Source of the DNA: Alcanivorax borkumensis SK2
GTDB taxonomy: Bacteria; Pseudomonadota; Gammaproteobacteria; Pseudomonadales; Alcanivoracaceae
Direction of reading: 5' to 3'
DNA length: 64,000 nt
NCBI RefSeq assembly: GCF_000009365.1
Contig: NC_008260.1
Location: 1,771,501 to 1,835,500 of the forward strand
The translations under genes and the position numbers were made by a program. Shown piece by piece: positions 8,913-17,921 of the stretch; the stretch's first letter is position 1; every line of letters starts with the position of its first letter. A model generated the notes under the pieces. It was not told the DNA's origin, ran no database searches, and saw nothing but the letters and a program-made list of their open reading frames with translations.

Positions 8913-9338
8913 ACATCGCTCCTAATGATTGCTTGACGCCGGATGCCCGACGACGACGTAGCCTGCATTCAAAACCTGAAAAACTTAAACCTCGGTCGCC
9001 ATGCTCTTTGCGCAAAACACATTACCCGATTACTTTCTGAATAATGGCCCTCCCTCAAAAAGAGGCACCGCACTAGCAAGATCTTCTAAGCCTAAGGGGT
9101 TTTACGTCAGACATCCGGCCCCGAGCGTTAGGCAAAATGCGGAACATGGCTGCCAGCAAATATCACCTACAGGCAGGCCCCCGCTTACCCACTACCAGCC
9201 CATTTTACCCTACGCAAACCGGTTATCTGCACCCGCTTGCATGGCACCGCATGACAGGCTAACGTGAATTAACGGGCCGTGCCGAGCGATTTACTGAGAT
9301 CGCGCTCACGCCCTAAGGTAACGTACCGGGAGAAGCCC
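8913..9338. other. Intergenic stretch without a recognised gene
   Basis: This 426-base region separates two divergent genes and must hold their promoters. I see only short open frames with no family resemblance or ribosome site, and no clear repeat or RNA structure. The last bases (GGGAGAAG, 9331 region) are the ribosome site for the gene at 9339. Confidence 0.5.
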
Positions 9339-10025
9339 ATGACTCAGGCGAACCGGCAACACCCAGGCGGAAACAATGTTGTTTCCTTCCCTCCACGCCG
9401 CAAAGCGGCCAAGCCCCCTATTTTGCGTTTATCTCCGGAATACGATGGCATCGAGCTGCTATATGCCAACGACCACCACCCCGACAAATTATTCTCTTTA
9501 AAAGTGCTCGCTTGGGCGCGACTGGCCAATGGTGACACCGTAGCCATGGTTCCCTGGCTCAAGGAGCCGGTCACCGCCATGGCGCTGGCTGATCCACTGA
9601 ATGGACGCTGGGAAGGTTACCGACTACCTGGCAGCGATTATTTGTTTGTCAATGCGCCTGAACATAAGGTTAAAGAGATGGATGCCGCCCTGTCGTTTTT
9701 CGGCAAGCCCCAGCCCGGCGAGCAAGCTATTCAGGAAATCCCTGACACCATCGGCACCCATGCGGTGTTTTCCGACGATGATTTCCACACCATTAGTCTC
9801 ATGGAGGTGGTCAGCTGGAAGCTGTTTGCTGATGGCACCCTGTCAGCCATGGTGGCACAAGAAAACGACCCGGTTGAGACACCGATTTTGCCCGGTGCAG
9901 AATGCCTGACCACAGCACAGTCGCTACCGGCCTTTCGCTATTTCTTCCAGCACGGCATAGCCAATAAATTGAAGGAGAGAGACCCGGAAGCGCTGGCGGC
10001 AGTGGCTATTCTGGCGAAAAGCTGA
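9339..10025 (+). CDS. Hypothetical protein with two related internal domains
   Basis: A 228-residue soluble protein that I do not recognise. It starts at the ATG at 9339, which has a GGGAGAAG ribosome site, rather than at the in-frame ATG at 9279. The first 30 residues are basic and proline-rich. Two segments look like copies of one domain: residues 51-76 (LFSLKVLAWARLANGDTVAM) and 149-175 (HTISLMEVVSWKLFADGTLS), each a strand-rich unit with a W-x-x-[LF]-A-[ND]-G core, and each followed by a stretch ending in a KxKExD-type helix (about 109-115 and 210-215). There is no signal peptide or membrane segment. It has no operon partner. Confidence 0.75.
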   Translation: MTQANRQHPGGNNVVSFPPRRKAAKPPILRLSPEYDGIELLYANDHHPDKLFSLKVLAWARLANGDTVAMVPWLKEPVTAMALADPLNGRWEGYRLPGSDYLFVNAPEHKVKEMDAALSFFGKPQPGEQAIQEIPDTIGTHAVFSDDDFHTISLMEVVSWKLFADGTLSAMVAQENDPVETPILPGAECLTTAQSLPAFRYFFQHGIANKLKERDPEALAAVAILAKS

Positions 10026-10059
10026 ACACTGCCGCGCGGTATTCGATGAAATGATGAGC

Positions 10060-10103
10060 GCTAATTGAACGCGTTGCAGCTAGCGTAGCCGTGTTCAATT
10101 AGC
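10060..10103. repeat. Inverted repeat between convergent genes
   Basis: The arms GCTAATTGAAC (10060-10070) and GTTCAATTAGC (10093-10103) are perfect 11-base complements around a 22-base middle that itself can pair partly. It covers the tusA stop codon and lies after the convergent gene at 9339. On the plus strand a CTCTTTCTTCTT stretch follows. A bidirectional terminator is the simplest reading; a small palindromic repeat element is the alternative. Confidence 0.55.
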
Positions 10104-10338
10104 CCTCTTTCTTCTTGATCCAATACAAGAACAACTCACCATCGCGTTGCTGATCAACCAGGCTATGACCGAGAAACTGGCAGAATTTCGGAATATCCCG
10201 TTCAGTGGAAGGGTCGGTAGCGCGCACCGCCAACACTTCGCCGGGCTGCATGTCCCGCACCTTGTTGTGCAGCATCATCACAGGCTCAGGGCATAACAGG
10301 CCGGTGGCATCGAGTTCGTGTTGGGCATCCAATGACAT
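10099..10338 (-). CDS. tusA: Sulfur carrier protein TusA
   Basis: A 79-residue SirA/TusA-fold protein. The sulfur-carrying cysteine lies in the family motif GLLCPEPVM near residue 16. TusA accepts persulfide from cysteine desulfurase IscS and passes it to TusBCD for 2-thiolation of tRNA wobble uridine and for other sulfur uses. The start at 10338 is chosen because it fits the family length and overlaps the stop of the transporter gene by one base (TGATG), so it is translationally coupled behind it. The frame extends further upstream within the transporter, but that part has no family similarity. Confidence 0.93.
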   Translation of the reverse strand: MSLDAQHELDATGLLCPEPVMMLHNKVRDMQPGEVLAVRATDPSTERDIPKFCQFLGHSLVDQQRDGELFLYWIKKKEG

Positions 10339-11597
10339 CAGGGCTCTCCTCGTGGTGCACCATGGGCAGCCACCGGTGGCTGCCAGAAAAAGGCAGCCAT
10401 TATAACGACTGCACTGAGAATCGCAGCCAGCAGGAAATGCGACGCATAGCCCAGCCACGCCACGCTGAATCCACTGGCCAAAGTAAAGGCACCCACCGCG
10501 AACAATTGCACCGAAGCCTGCACGGTATAATCACTGCCCTCATGGCCGCTACGGCAGTAATCCATCATCACCACAAACAGGGCCACCGTGGACAAGCCAT
10601 CCGCCCATTGCTCAAACAATGCCACCGCCCAGATCCACGGCTCAGCTGCAGGGTCTGGACCCCAGGCAGCCACCCACCACCAACCGATAAATGACAGCGC
10701 CTGCAAACCGGCAAAACCGAACAGCGCCACACGACGACTTAATCGCATCATCACCAGCCCCGCCAAGCCTGCCCCTGCCAAGCCGACCAATGACGTCACC
10801 AGGTCTAAGCGACCGATTTCCGCCAACGTCCAGTGACTGTCGACCAGAAAAGGTTTGATCATGCGGGTGCCGAAACCATCGCCCACCTTATAGGCCAGCA
10901 GGACCACCAGCCACACGCCCAACCCCGGCCTACGCCAGAACAGCGCCAGTTGGCGAAGCCACCATCGGGTTGTCACCGGCTTGCGCGGCCGGGCAGGCTC
11001 AAGAGGCTCGTCAAATCGCCAGGCGGTGAATGCCACTAGCAACAGCATGACAATGATCGCCAGCAGTGTGGCCTGCCACCCCAATACCCCAACCAACATC
11101 AACAGAGCGCCACTGCCCAGGATCATGCCTATTTTGTAGCCACTAACCTGCACACTGTTACCCAGGCCCCGTAGCTCTGGAGTCAGTAAGCGTGCTGCTA
11201 AGCCATCGGTGGCAATATCCTGGGTTGCGCTGAACAGGTTAAGTAAAAACAACATCACGATAAGCACCGCAAAACCGGGGCCGAACAGCCAACCTTGCGG
11301 CAGCAAGGCCGCACAGGCCAGCACCGTCACAACCCCGGTCAGGCAGGCCAGGATCCAGCGTTTACGGTGATTGGGGCGGCCACTCCCCCAGCGATCCACC
11401 CAGGGCGCCCAGATAAACTTCAAGGCCCACGGCACGGCGGGCAATGCCAGCAAGCCGATCCATTCTGGTGACAGGCCCGCATCCCTAGCCAGCGCGGGCA
11501 TGGACTTGCCCAGCAAGCCAGCTGGCAAGCCTTGGGCGAAGTACAGCATACCCAGGGTAGCGAATAGCGCAGCGCCACGACCGCGCTCAGTACTCAC
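10338..11597 (-). CDS. MFS transporter of the AmpG/RhtX (FptX) type
   Basis: A 419-residue transporter with about 12 membrane helices. The first helix ([13 protein letters not shown]) and the [13 protein letters not shown] motif near residue 130 place it in the peptide-acetyl-CoA transporter group, which includes AmpG muropeptide permeases and RhtX/FptX siderophore permeases. The [16 protein letters not shown] stretch favours the RhtX side, but I cannot settle the substrate. It lies between rlmM (2 bases upstream) and tusA in an apparent three-gene minus-strand operon. A siderophore role would fit the Fur-linked genes at 6195-8427, though no siderophore genes are in view. Confidence 0.82.
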   Translation of the reverse strand: MSTERGRGAALFATLGMLYFAQGLPAGLLGKSMPALARDAGLSPEWIGLLALPAVPWALKFIWAPWVDRWGSGRPNHRKRWILACLTGVVTVLACAALLPQGWLFGPGFAVLIVMLFLLNLFSATQDIATDGLAARLLTPELRGLGNSVQVSGYKIGMILGSGALLMLVGVLGWQATLLAIIVMLLLVAFTAWRFDEPLEPARPRKPVTTRWWLRQLALFWRRPGLGVWLVVLLAYKVGDGFGTRMIKPFLVDSHWTLAEIGRLDLVTSLVGLAGAGLAGLVMMRLSRRVALFGFAGLQALSFIGWWWVAAWGPDPAAEPWIWAVALFEQWADGLSTVALFVVMMDYCRSGHEGSDYTVQASVQLFAVGAFTLASGFSVAWLGYASHFLLAAILSAVVIMAAFFWQPPVAAHGAPRGEP

Positions 11598-11599
11598 GA

Positions 11600-12661
11600 T
11601 CAGTAGCTCCGATGAAAGCTGGCCCAGACGGTAATCTCTTCACGATCGTAATACAGGTGCGCGGCCTTAATTACCGGCTCACCCAGGTGATCCATGCGCT
11701 CCATGGCCGCAGTCAGTTTTTCCAACAATTGCCACGTTTCTTGGAATCGGCGTTTCATCGGCAGTTTCAGATTAAACAATGCCGCGGTGGCCCAACCCTG
11801 GGTAAGCCACTTTTCCATGTGTTGCAAAGTACGGGCAGGCTTGTCCACCACATCGCACACCACCAGATCCACCTTACTGCGCGGGCGCCAAGTAAAGGCA
11901 TCACCGTAGACATGCTGCACCGGGTATTCGTCCAGCAGCCGGGGGGCCATCTTGCCGTGGTCCACCGCCTGCACACGAATGCCCCGTCGGGCCAGTTGCC
12001 AGCTCCAGCCCCCCGGGGCCGCCCCCAAGTCCACCGCTGTTTTGGCGTTTAACGCATCGGCACTACCAAAGAAACGTATCAACGCCTCTTCCACTTTTAG
12101 TGCCGAACGGCTCGGCGCTTCTGCAGGTAATCGCAAGCGCAACACACCACCTTCTACAAGCGGCACAGCGCTGGGGCTGGTGCCAACCCAACCATTGTGT
12201 GAATCACTGAAAAAAAGATGTAGCCGCTGTTTCGCTTGGCGGCGCAGCAAGCCGACTTTCTTCAACCGAGGTTCCAATGCCTTGCGAAAACCACGCAAGA
12301 ACCGCTGCAGCTCGCGTCCTTCATTGGTATCCGGGTGTTCAAGATATAGCTCACTAAAGGGGCCTGCGGCTTCCAACAAAGGCCACAAAGCACTGATACG
12401 GTCGTCGCCTATATCGCTAAACTCGCCCTCGCATACACTTAGCGTGCGGGCAAAGATCAAGCCGCTTTCTTGCAGGCTCGCCAACGAGCCTTGTTGGCTA
12501 TGCCAGAGCACATACCCACTATTGGCGGTAGCGCGGGGATAACCGGCCACCATTTGATCTGCCGCGTGGAAATTCAATTCGGCAGCCAGGTCAGCCTCAA
12601 AGCCCGGTCGACACAGGGCCAGCAAGGTCTCGGACTGGGAATTCAACAAGTCACTGTGCAT
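11600..12661 (-). CDS. rlmM: 23S rRNA (cytidine-2'-O)-methyltransferase RlmM
   Basis: A 353-residue protein with an N-terminal THUMP-like region and a C-terminal Rossmann methyltransferase domain. The SAM-binding motif is [12 protein letters not shown] near residue 218, preceded by the [12 protein letters not shown] segment that carries a catalytic lysine of the K-D-K-E set. RlmM methylates the ribose of C2498 in 23S rRNA. It is the first gene of the rlmM-transporter-tusA run; rlmM next to tusA is a known arrangement in pseudomonads. The first ATG gives the family length. Confidence 0.95.
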
Positions 12662-13002
12662 GGAGCTCTCGCGCTGATTACAATGCTGCCCATTGTCCTT
12701 ATCACAGCGGCTCGATCAATAATGAAAACAGACTGCCGCTGATCCTAAGCCCTGTACGCTGGTGTCTTCTCGCCCACTCTGGATGGGATTTCTACGCTGA
12801 AGCCCAGATGAGGCGGGCGGAAAATGGCCCGAACGGGTTCGGTGCCATGGATGAGCTAAATATTAAGATGAGGCTATGGCATAGCCGGGACGCACTGAAC
12901 AAAAGCCCGGATTTTGTTTGAACATCAGTTTCGCCAGTCAAGGCGACTCCCGCCATGAGCCATACGGCAGCGGGAATGCCCCTTTGCATGGAGCGCTCTA
13001 CA
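12662..13002. other. Intergenic stretch without a recognised gene
   Basis: These 341 bases hold the rlmM promoter and the purU 3' end. Two short inverted repeats are visible: CAGCGGC (12705-12711) with GCCGCTG (12735-12741), and CCGAAC (12829-12834) with GTTCGG (12837-12842). A 65-codon minus-strand frame at 12792-12989 has no ribosome site or family features and is not called. Confidence 0.45.
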
Positions 13003-13875
13003 CTACTTCACAAATACCACCGTTTTGTTACCGTCCACGATTACCCGGTCTTCAAGGTGCCAACGCACCGCACGCAACATCACCTGCCGCTCCACGTCCT
13101 GCCCCAATGAACGCAACTCCGAAGCGGAATGGCGGTGGCTAACACGCTGCACGTTTTGCTCGATAATGGGCCCCTGGTCCAGGTCTTCCGTTACATAGTG
13201 GCTGGTAGCACCGATCAACTTCACCCCCTTGTCGTGGGCCTGCTGATAAGGGTTCGCCCCCACAAAGGCCGGCAGGAAAGAGTGATGAATGTTGATGACA
13301 CGATGCGGGTAATGAGACACAAAGTTTGAACTAAGGATCTGCATATAACGGGCCAATACCACCACATCCACTTTACCGTCAAGCTTGGCCAAAGCCTCGG
13401 CTTCCGCTTCGGCCTTATTGTCTGCACTGACCGGGATATGGTGATACTCGATGCCAAAACGCTCGACTTCGTCGCGCAGATCATCGTGATTGCTAATCAC
13501 AATAGGAATGGTGGCAGGCAAGTCGCCACGGGAGGTGCGCCAGAGCAGATCCATGAGCACATGGTCATGCCGAGACACCAACACTCCCATACGTTTTTTC
13601 TCACTGGCGTAGCTGATTTGCCACTGCATGCCATAGGGTTCAGCCACCCGATTGGCAAAGTTATTGCGAAGTGCCTCCCGAGAACAGTCCAGTTCCGGTG
13701 TCTGAAATTCCAAGCGCAAGAAGAAGGTGCCGCCGTGGGCATCGCTGGAATGCTGATCGAAATCGGTGATGTTGGCACCGTGGTTATACAAGAAGGTGCT
13801 CACCGCACTGATGATCCCGGGTTTATCCGGGCAGGTCACCAGCAGCCGTGCCGTGTCGGCATCATTAACTGTCAT
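13003..13875 (-). CDS. purU: Formyltetrahydrofolate deformylase PurU
   Basis: A 290-residue protein with an N-terminal ACT domain (about residues 8-85, starting RLLVTCPDKPGIIS) and a C-terminal formyl-transferase-like domain. The catalytic region shows NIHHSFLPAF and the downstream HYVTEDLDQGPII segment with the catalytic Asp. PurU hydrolyses 10-formyl-THF to formate and THF, balancing one-carbon pools and feeding PurT. I chose the start at 13875 because it gives the usual N-terminus; 35 further codons upstream are open but lack similarity. It follows the AraC-type gene on the same strand by 47 bases. Confidence 0.95.
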   Translation of the reverse strand: MTVNDADTARLLVTCPDKPGIISAVSTFLYNHGANITDFDQHSSDAHGGTFFLRLEFQTPELDCSREALRNNFANRVAEPYGMQWQISYASEKKRMGVLVSRHDHVLMDLLWRTSRGDLPATIPIVISNHDDLRDEVERFGIEYHHIPVSADNKAEAEAEALAKLDGKVDVVVLARYMQILSSNFVSHYPHRVINIHHSFLPAFVGANPYQQAHDKGVKLIGATSHYVTEDLDQGPIIEQNVQRVSHRHSASELRSLGQDVERQVMLRAVRWHLEDRVIVDGNKTVVFVK

Positions 13876-13922
13876 GGACGTCTCAGAGCTAATCGTTAGT
13901 AAGAGGAAGCATCGTGCCCTAG

Positions 13923-14942
13923 CTACAGATTGACGCCAAAATGCTCTCGCCGGAAATTGGACGGCGTTTTCCCGGTCCACTTCTTGAAGGCCCGGTGAAA
14001 AGAGCTTGCTTCACTAAAGCCCATCAGCAACGCGATTTCGTCGATGCTGAGATCTGGTTTGGAGAGATAATAGACCGACGCATCTTTACGGATAGCATCC
14101 TTAATCTCCTGGTAGCTAGTGTTGGCTTCTTTGAGCCGGCGCCGCAGGGTTTGCGGGGTCATGTTCAACTTGCCGCAAATTTCCGTAAAATCCGGAAAGC
14201 TATTGCCGTATTCGTTAGAAATAATCGCGCGAATCTGGGCCGGTAATCCCACATTGTGAATATTACCGTCAAACAGCTGAGCCAAAGATTCTTTTAGAAA
14301 CTTGGAGAGAGAAAGATCATTTTGTACCAGTGGCAAATCGAGGAAGTCAGCCCGGAACGTCACCTCATTGGCATCGGCTTGGTACTCAATAGGGCAATCG
14401 AACAGGAATCGATGCTCCTCACCATTACGCACATCGGAGTAATCCAGCGTCACCAGTTTAGGTTCAATGGCTTTGCCCACCAACCAGCTCATAAAACGCA
14501 GCCAAATAAACAGCGACGCCTCAATAATGACTTCGCGGAAGTCCAACCTGGGATCGGCTTCCACGACTAACTTCGCCACATCGCCATCACGCTCAATACG
14601 CGACTGCAAGCTCAGTTCGAATAAGTCGTAGAAACGAATCCCCCGCTCTACCGCTGAGCCCAGGTTCGGGCAGTTGATCACCGCATGGGCCATCATGGAG
14701 AAGGTGCCGGGCTTGGATTTTCGTCCCTGGCCAAAACCCAGGAACTCATCCTGAGTCTGGGTCATGATCAGCAGCATCATGCGGATAAAGGTATCCCGCT
14801 CAATGGTTCCCTCCGGATCATCCAGCAATTGCCGTGGAATATTACACTGGTCCAAAATCTCGGGAATGCTGGCACCGGAACGAGCCGCACCCTGTAACAA
14901 CTTCACCACCCGATTAATATTGATCGTTCTGCGATGGTACAT
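13923..14942 (-). CDS. AraC-family transcriptional regulator
   Basis: A 339-residue regulator with an N-terminal arabinose-binding-like domain of the OruR/GliR type (about residues 20-200) and a C-terminal double helix-turn-helix. The second helix-turn-helix region is clear: SIDEIALLMGFSEASSFHRAFKKWTGKTP near residues 298-328. Regulators of this group often control fatty acid, alkane, amino acid or ester metabolism. The divergent neighbour is a lone receiver-domain protein, and downstream on the same strand is purU, so the target is not obvious. The upstream 247 bases are non-coding and could hold its operator. Confidence 0.92.
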   Translation of the reverse strand: MYHRRTININRVVKLLQGAARSGASIPEILDQCNIPRQLLDDPEGTIERDTFIRMMLLIMTQTQDEFLGFGQGRKSKPGTFSMMAHAVINCPNLGSAVERGIRFYDLFELSLQSRIERDGDVAKLVVEADPRLDFREVIIEASLFIWLRFMSWLVGKAIEPKLVTLDYSDVRNGEEHRFLFDCPIEYQADANEVTFRADFLDLPLVQNDLSLSKFLKESLAQLFDGNIHNVGLPAQIRAIISNEYGNSFPDFTEICGKLNMTPQTLRRRLKEANTSYQEIKDAIRKDASVYYLSKPDLSIDEIALLMGFSEASSFHRAFKKWTGKTPSNFRREHFGVNL

Positions 14943-15192
14943 CGACCTCCACCCTCACACCTTTGGCACTGCCATTAAGCGAAATCGCACCCGTCAGCAT
15001 TATTATCGGCACGCCTAGTATCTGCCGGCCTGCCGCTTTGAAGAGCCCGGGAGCGTCAATCATAATGAAACTGGCCGAAATTAACATACTGTCTACCCCG
15101 TCTGGAGGGTTAAAAGCACTTCAGATCGGAAAAAGCAGCTTCACATAAACACCACACTTGTTCTCCTGCGCTGTCTGCGATAAAAATTAGTG

Positions 15193-15585
15193 ATGAATGT
15201 TCTTGTCGTTGAAAGTAACAAGGCTGTCAGCCTTATCATCTGTCGCATCATCGAAGAACTAGGCCACCGATATGTGTTGGCCGCAGACGGTGAGGCCGCA
15301 CTGCGCCTGTATCACCAGCGAGACATTGGTCTACTGATCCTCGATGTAGAACTCCCCATACTGGACGGTTTCACCGTGGCTCAAGACGTTCGCAACGGCA
15401 ATGCGGCTATCCCCATTCTATTTATTTCTAAAAACAACAGTGAGGCCTGTTTACAACAATGCGTGGATGCGGGCGGCGATACTTTGATGCCCAAACCCTT
15501 ACGGCCCAGCGTATTACGCGCCTGGCTTTACAGCAGGCTCACCCCTACAAACCCCAGCACTCAGCTTTCTCCCACCGCCGGCTGA
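15193..15585 (+). CDS. Single-domain response regulator (atypical receiver)
   Basis: A 130-residue receiver domain with no output domain. The phospho-acceptor is Asp51 in LLILDVELPILDG and the conserved lysine is Lys101 in LMPKPLRP. The acidic pair that holds Mg2+ is normally two acidic residues; here it is VVES, with Glu7 followed by Ser8, so one ligand is missing. The start could be the GTG at 15190 or the adjacent ATG at 15193; neither has a strong ribosome site. No kinase gene is adjacent. It might act in a phosphorelay with a hybrid kinase such as the one at 55304, but that is speculation. A strong terminator follows at 15680. Confidence 0.85.
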   Translation: MNVLVVESNKAVSLIICRIIEELGHRYVLAADGEAALRLYHQRDIGLLILDVELPILDGFTVAQDVRNGNAAIPILFISKNNSEACLQQCVDAGGDTLMPKPLRPSVLRAWLYSRLTPTNPSTQLSPTAG

Positions 15586-15679
15586 TCTCCTCCCGTGGTC
15601 TTTACTTCAAACATTCCTCCTCCCTCCCGATTGAGACACCAACCGGTTTTCTCTTGTGAATAAATTAACACAAAAAAAA

Positions 15680-15707
15680 CCCGGCTGGATAAGCCGGGCT
15701 TTTTTTA
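15680..15707. terminator. Bidirectional intrinsic terminator
   Basis: CCCGGCT (15680-15686) pairs with AGCCGGG (15692-15698) across a short loop. It is flanked by an A-run on the left and a T-run on the right, so it works in both directions, ending the receiver gene on the plus strand and the thiolase-fadB transcript on the minus strand. Confidence 0.93.
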
Positions 15708-15726
15708 TGGAACGATATCTCAAGGG

Positions 15727-17892
15727 TTACTTGTAGATTTCGCCTTTTTTCGCTTTTTCTACCAGAGAAGCTGGCGGGGTGAAACGCTCACCGTAGAGCT
15801 TGGCCAGTTCCTCAGCCCGTGCAACAAAGCCGCTCAGGCCGCCTTCGTACTGGTTGATGTACTGCATCACACCACCAGACCAGGCCGGGAAGCCGATACC
15901 AAAGATAGAACCGATATTGGCATCCGCTACTGAGTCAATCACACCTTCGTCAAAGCATTTCACCGCTTCGATGGACTCAATGAACATCATTCGCTCTTTG
16001 ATATCCTCGAACGGCATATCTTTGCTGCCACCGAAGGCATCAGCCAAACCGGACCACAGGTGCTTCTTGCCGTTTTCTGGATACTCGTAAAAGCCTTTAC
16101 CTTGCAACTTGCCTGGACGGCCCAGCTCTTCGACCATCTTTTTCATGACCACTTCAGCGGGATGCTCTGGCGGCGGCTCAACCCCTTCACGCTTGGCATC
16201 ATCACGGGCCGCATTACCAATCTTCAGTGCGGTTTCCATGTTGATTTCATCGATCAGGTTAAGGGTACCCACCGGATAGCCTGCCTGCATCGCCGCCTGC
16301 TCAATGGACTGGGCACTGACGCCCTCACCCAGCATAGCGATGCCTTCATTGACGAAAGTACCAATGACGCGGGTGGTGAAGAAGCCACGGGCATCGTTGA
16401 CCACGATCGGGGTTTTCTTGATCTGCAAGCAGTAGTCGTAGGTCTTGGCCAACGCTTCCGGGCTAGTATCTTTACCGCAGATAATTTCCACCAGCGGCAT
16501 CTTGTCCACCGGGCTGAAGAAATGAATACCAATGAAGTTATTCTGCTTCTTAACGCCCTGGGCCAAGCCAGTGATCGGCAGCGAAGAGGTGTTAGAACCC
16601 AACACCGCATCCGGATTAACCACGTCTTCGATTTCCTGGAAAACCTTGTGCTTCAGCTCAGTGTTTTCGAACACAGCTTCAATCACAAAATCCACGCCTT
16701 CCAGGTCTTTCGCATCGGCGGTGGCGGTAATACGTCCAAGGATTTCCTCTTTCTTCTCCTGGGTCATCTTGCCCTTGGAGATTTCCTTGTCGAGAAGCTT
16801 ACGGGAATAGTCTTTACCCTTTTCCGCATTCTCGGCGGAAACATCCTTCAACACCACCTGCGCACCAGAGCGAGCCGTTACATAGGCCACGCCTGCGCCC
16901 ATCATGCCAGCACCTAAAACCCCGACCTTCTCAGCACGGAATTTTTCAACCCCATCCGGACGGCTCGCGCCACCATTGATGGCCTGCAAGTTGAAGAAGA
17001 AGGCGGTAATCATGTTCTTGGCAACCTGACTGGTCACCAAAGAAAGGAAATAACGACCTTCAATAAGAGCGGCGCTATCAAAATCTACTGCCGCACCTTC
17101 GATGGCCGCAGACATGATTGCCAGCGGGGCCGGATAGTTAGCGCCCTTCAGTTGTTTCTTCAGGTTCGCTGGGAAAGCCGGCAAGTTAGCCGCAAACTTA
17201 GGGTTCTTCGGGTCACCACCGGGAATTTTGTAACCTTTCTGGTCCCAGGGTTGCTGGGCTTTCGGGTTGGCCTTAATCCACTCACGAGCCTTGGCCATCA
17301 TTTCGTCACGATCTGCTACCAGCTCGTCGATCAGCCCGACCTTCTGCGCTTTCTCCGCTTTCATGCGCTGACCCTGCATCAGCACCTTCATCAGGCCATC
17401 CTGAATACCCAGCATGCGTACCACGCGAGTCACGCCACCGCCACCGGGCAGCAAGCCCAGGGATACTTCAGGCAGACCAAACTGCGCAGATTTATCATTG
17501 ATAGCAATGCGGTGATGACAGGCCAAGGCGATTTCCAAACCACCACCCAAAGCCGTGCCATTCATGGCCGCAACCACTGGCTTGCCGAGTGTTTCCAGCG
17601 TACGCAGCTGACTTTTAAGCTGGGCCATTCCGGCCATAAACTGCGGGCCATCTTCCTTACGCGCCTTCAGTAAGTCACGCAGGTCGCCACCGGCAAAGAA
17701 AGTTTTTTTCGCAGAGGTAATGATCACCCCAGCAATTTCATCTTTTTCTTTCTCCAGACGCTCAACGACCGCTGCCATGGACTTGCCGTACAGCTCATTC
17801 ATGGTGTTGGCGGACTGGTTGGGATCATCCAGGGTCAGAACGACAATATTGTCCGCGTCTTTTTCCCAACGAATAGCAGTTTGTTCACTCAT
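15727..17892 (-). CDS. FadB/FadJ-like fused enoyl-CoA hydratase / 3-hydroxyacyl-CoA dehydrogenase
   Basis: A 721-residue multifunctional beta-oxidation alpha subunit. Residues about 1-200 form an enoyl-CoA hydratase domain with the oxyanion region MNGTALGGGLEIAL; from about residue 325 a 3-hydroxyacyl-CoA dehydrogenase domain begins with the NAD-binding motif GVLGAGMMGAG, and the C-terminal dehydrogenase domain follows. It hydrates enoyl-CoA and oxidises 3-hydroxyacyl-CoA. It lies 29 bases after the thiolase gene on the same strand, so the two subunits form one operon. Similarity to FadJ-type or FadB-type cannot be decided by eye. The start at 17892 gives the usual N-terminus; open codons upstream overlap the intergenic spacer. 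Confidence 0.93.
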   Translation of the reverse strand: MSEQTAIRWEKDADNIVVLTLDDPNQSANTMNELYGKSMAAVVERLEKEKDEIAGVIITSAKKTFFAGGDLRDLLKARKEDGPQFMAGMAQLKSQLRTLETLGKPVVAAMNGTALGGGLEIALACHHRIAINDKSAQFGLPEVSLGLLPGGGGVTRVVRMLGIQDGLMKVLMQGQRMKAEKAQKVGLIDELVADRDEMMAKAREWIKANPKAQQPWDQKGYKIPGGDPKNPKFAANLPAFPANLKKQLKGANYPAPLAIMSAAIEGAAVDFDSAALIEGRYFLSLVTSQVAKNMITAFFFNLQAINGGASRPDGVEKFRAEKVGVLGAGMMGAGVAYVTARSGAQVVLKDVSAENAEKGKDYSRKLLDKEISKGKMTQEKKEEILGRITATADAKDLEGVDFVIEAVFENTELKHKVFQEIEDVVNPDAVLGSNTSSLPITGLAQGVKKQNNFIGIHFFSPVDKMPLVEIICGKDTSPEALAKTYDYCLQIKKTPIVVNDARGFFTTRVIGTFVNEGIAMLGEGVSAQSIEQAAMQAGYPVGTLNLIDEINMETALKIGNAARDDAKREGVEPPPEHPAEVVMKKMVEELGRPGKLQGKGFYEYPENGKKHLWSGLADAFGGSKDMPFEDIKERMMFIESIEAVKCFDEGVIDSVADANIGSIFGIGFPAWSGGVMQYINQYEGGLSGFVARAEELAKLYGERFTPPASLVEKAKKGEIYK

Positions 17893-17921
17893 ATCTTTAC
17901 TCCGAAATCGTTCGACGCGGT

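Noticed and set aside
12792..12989. 65-codon minus-strand frame in the rlmM-purU gap
   Set aside because: No ribosome site, no conserved-looking features, low-quality hydrophobic pattern.
16060..16917. 285-codon open frame on the plus strand
   Set aside because: Antisense shadow of the FadB/FadJ-like gene.
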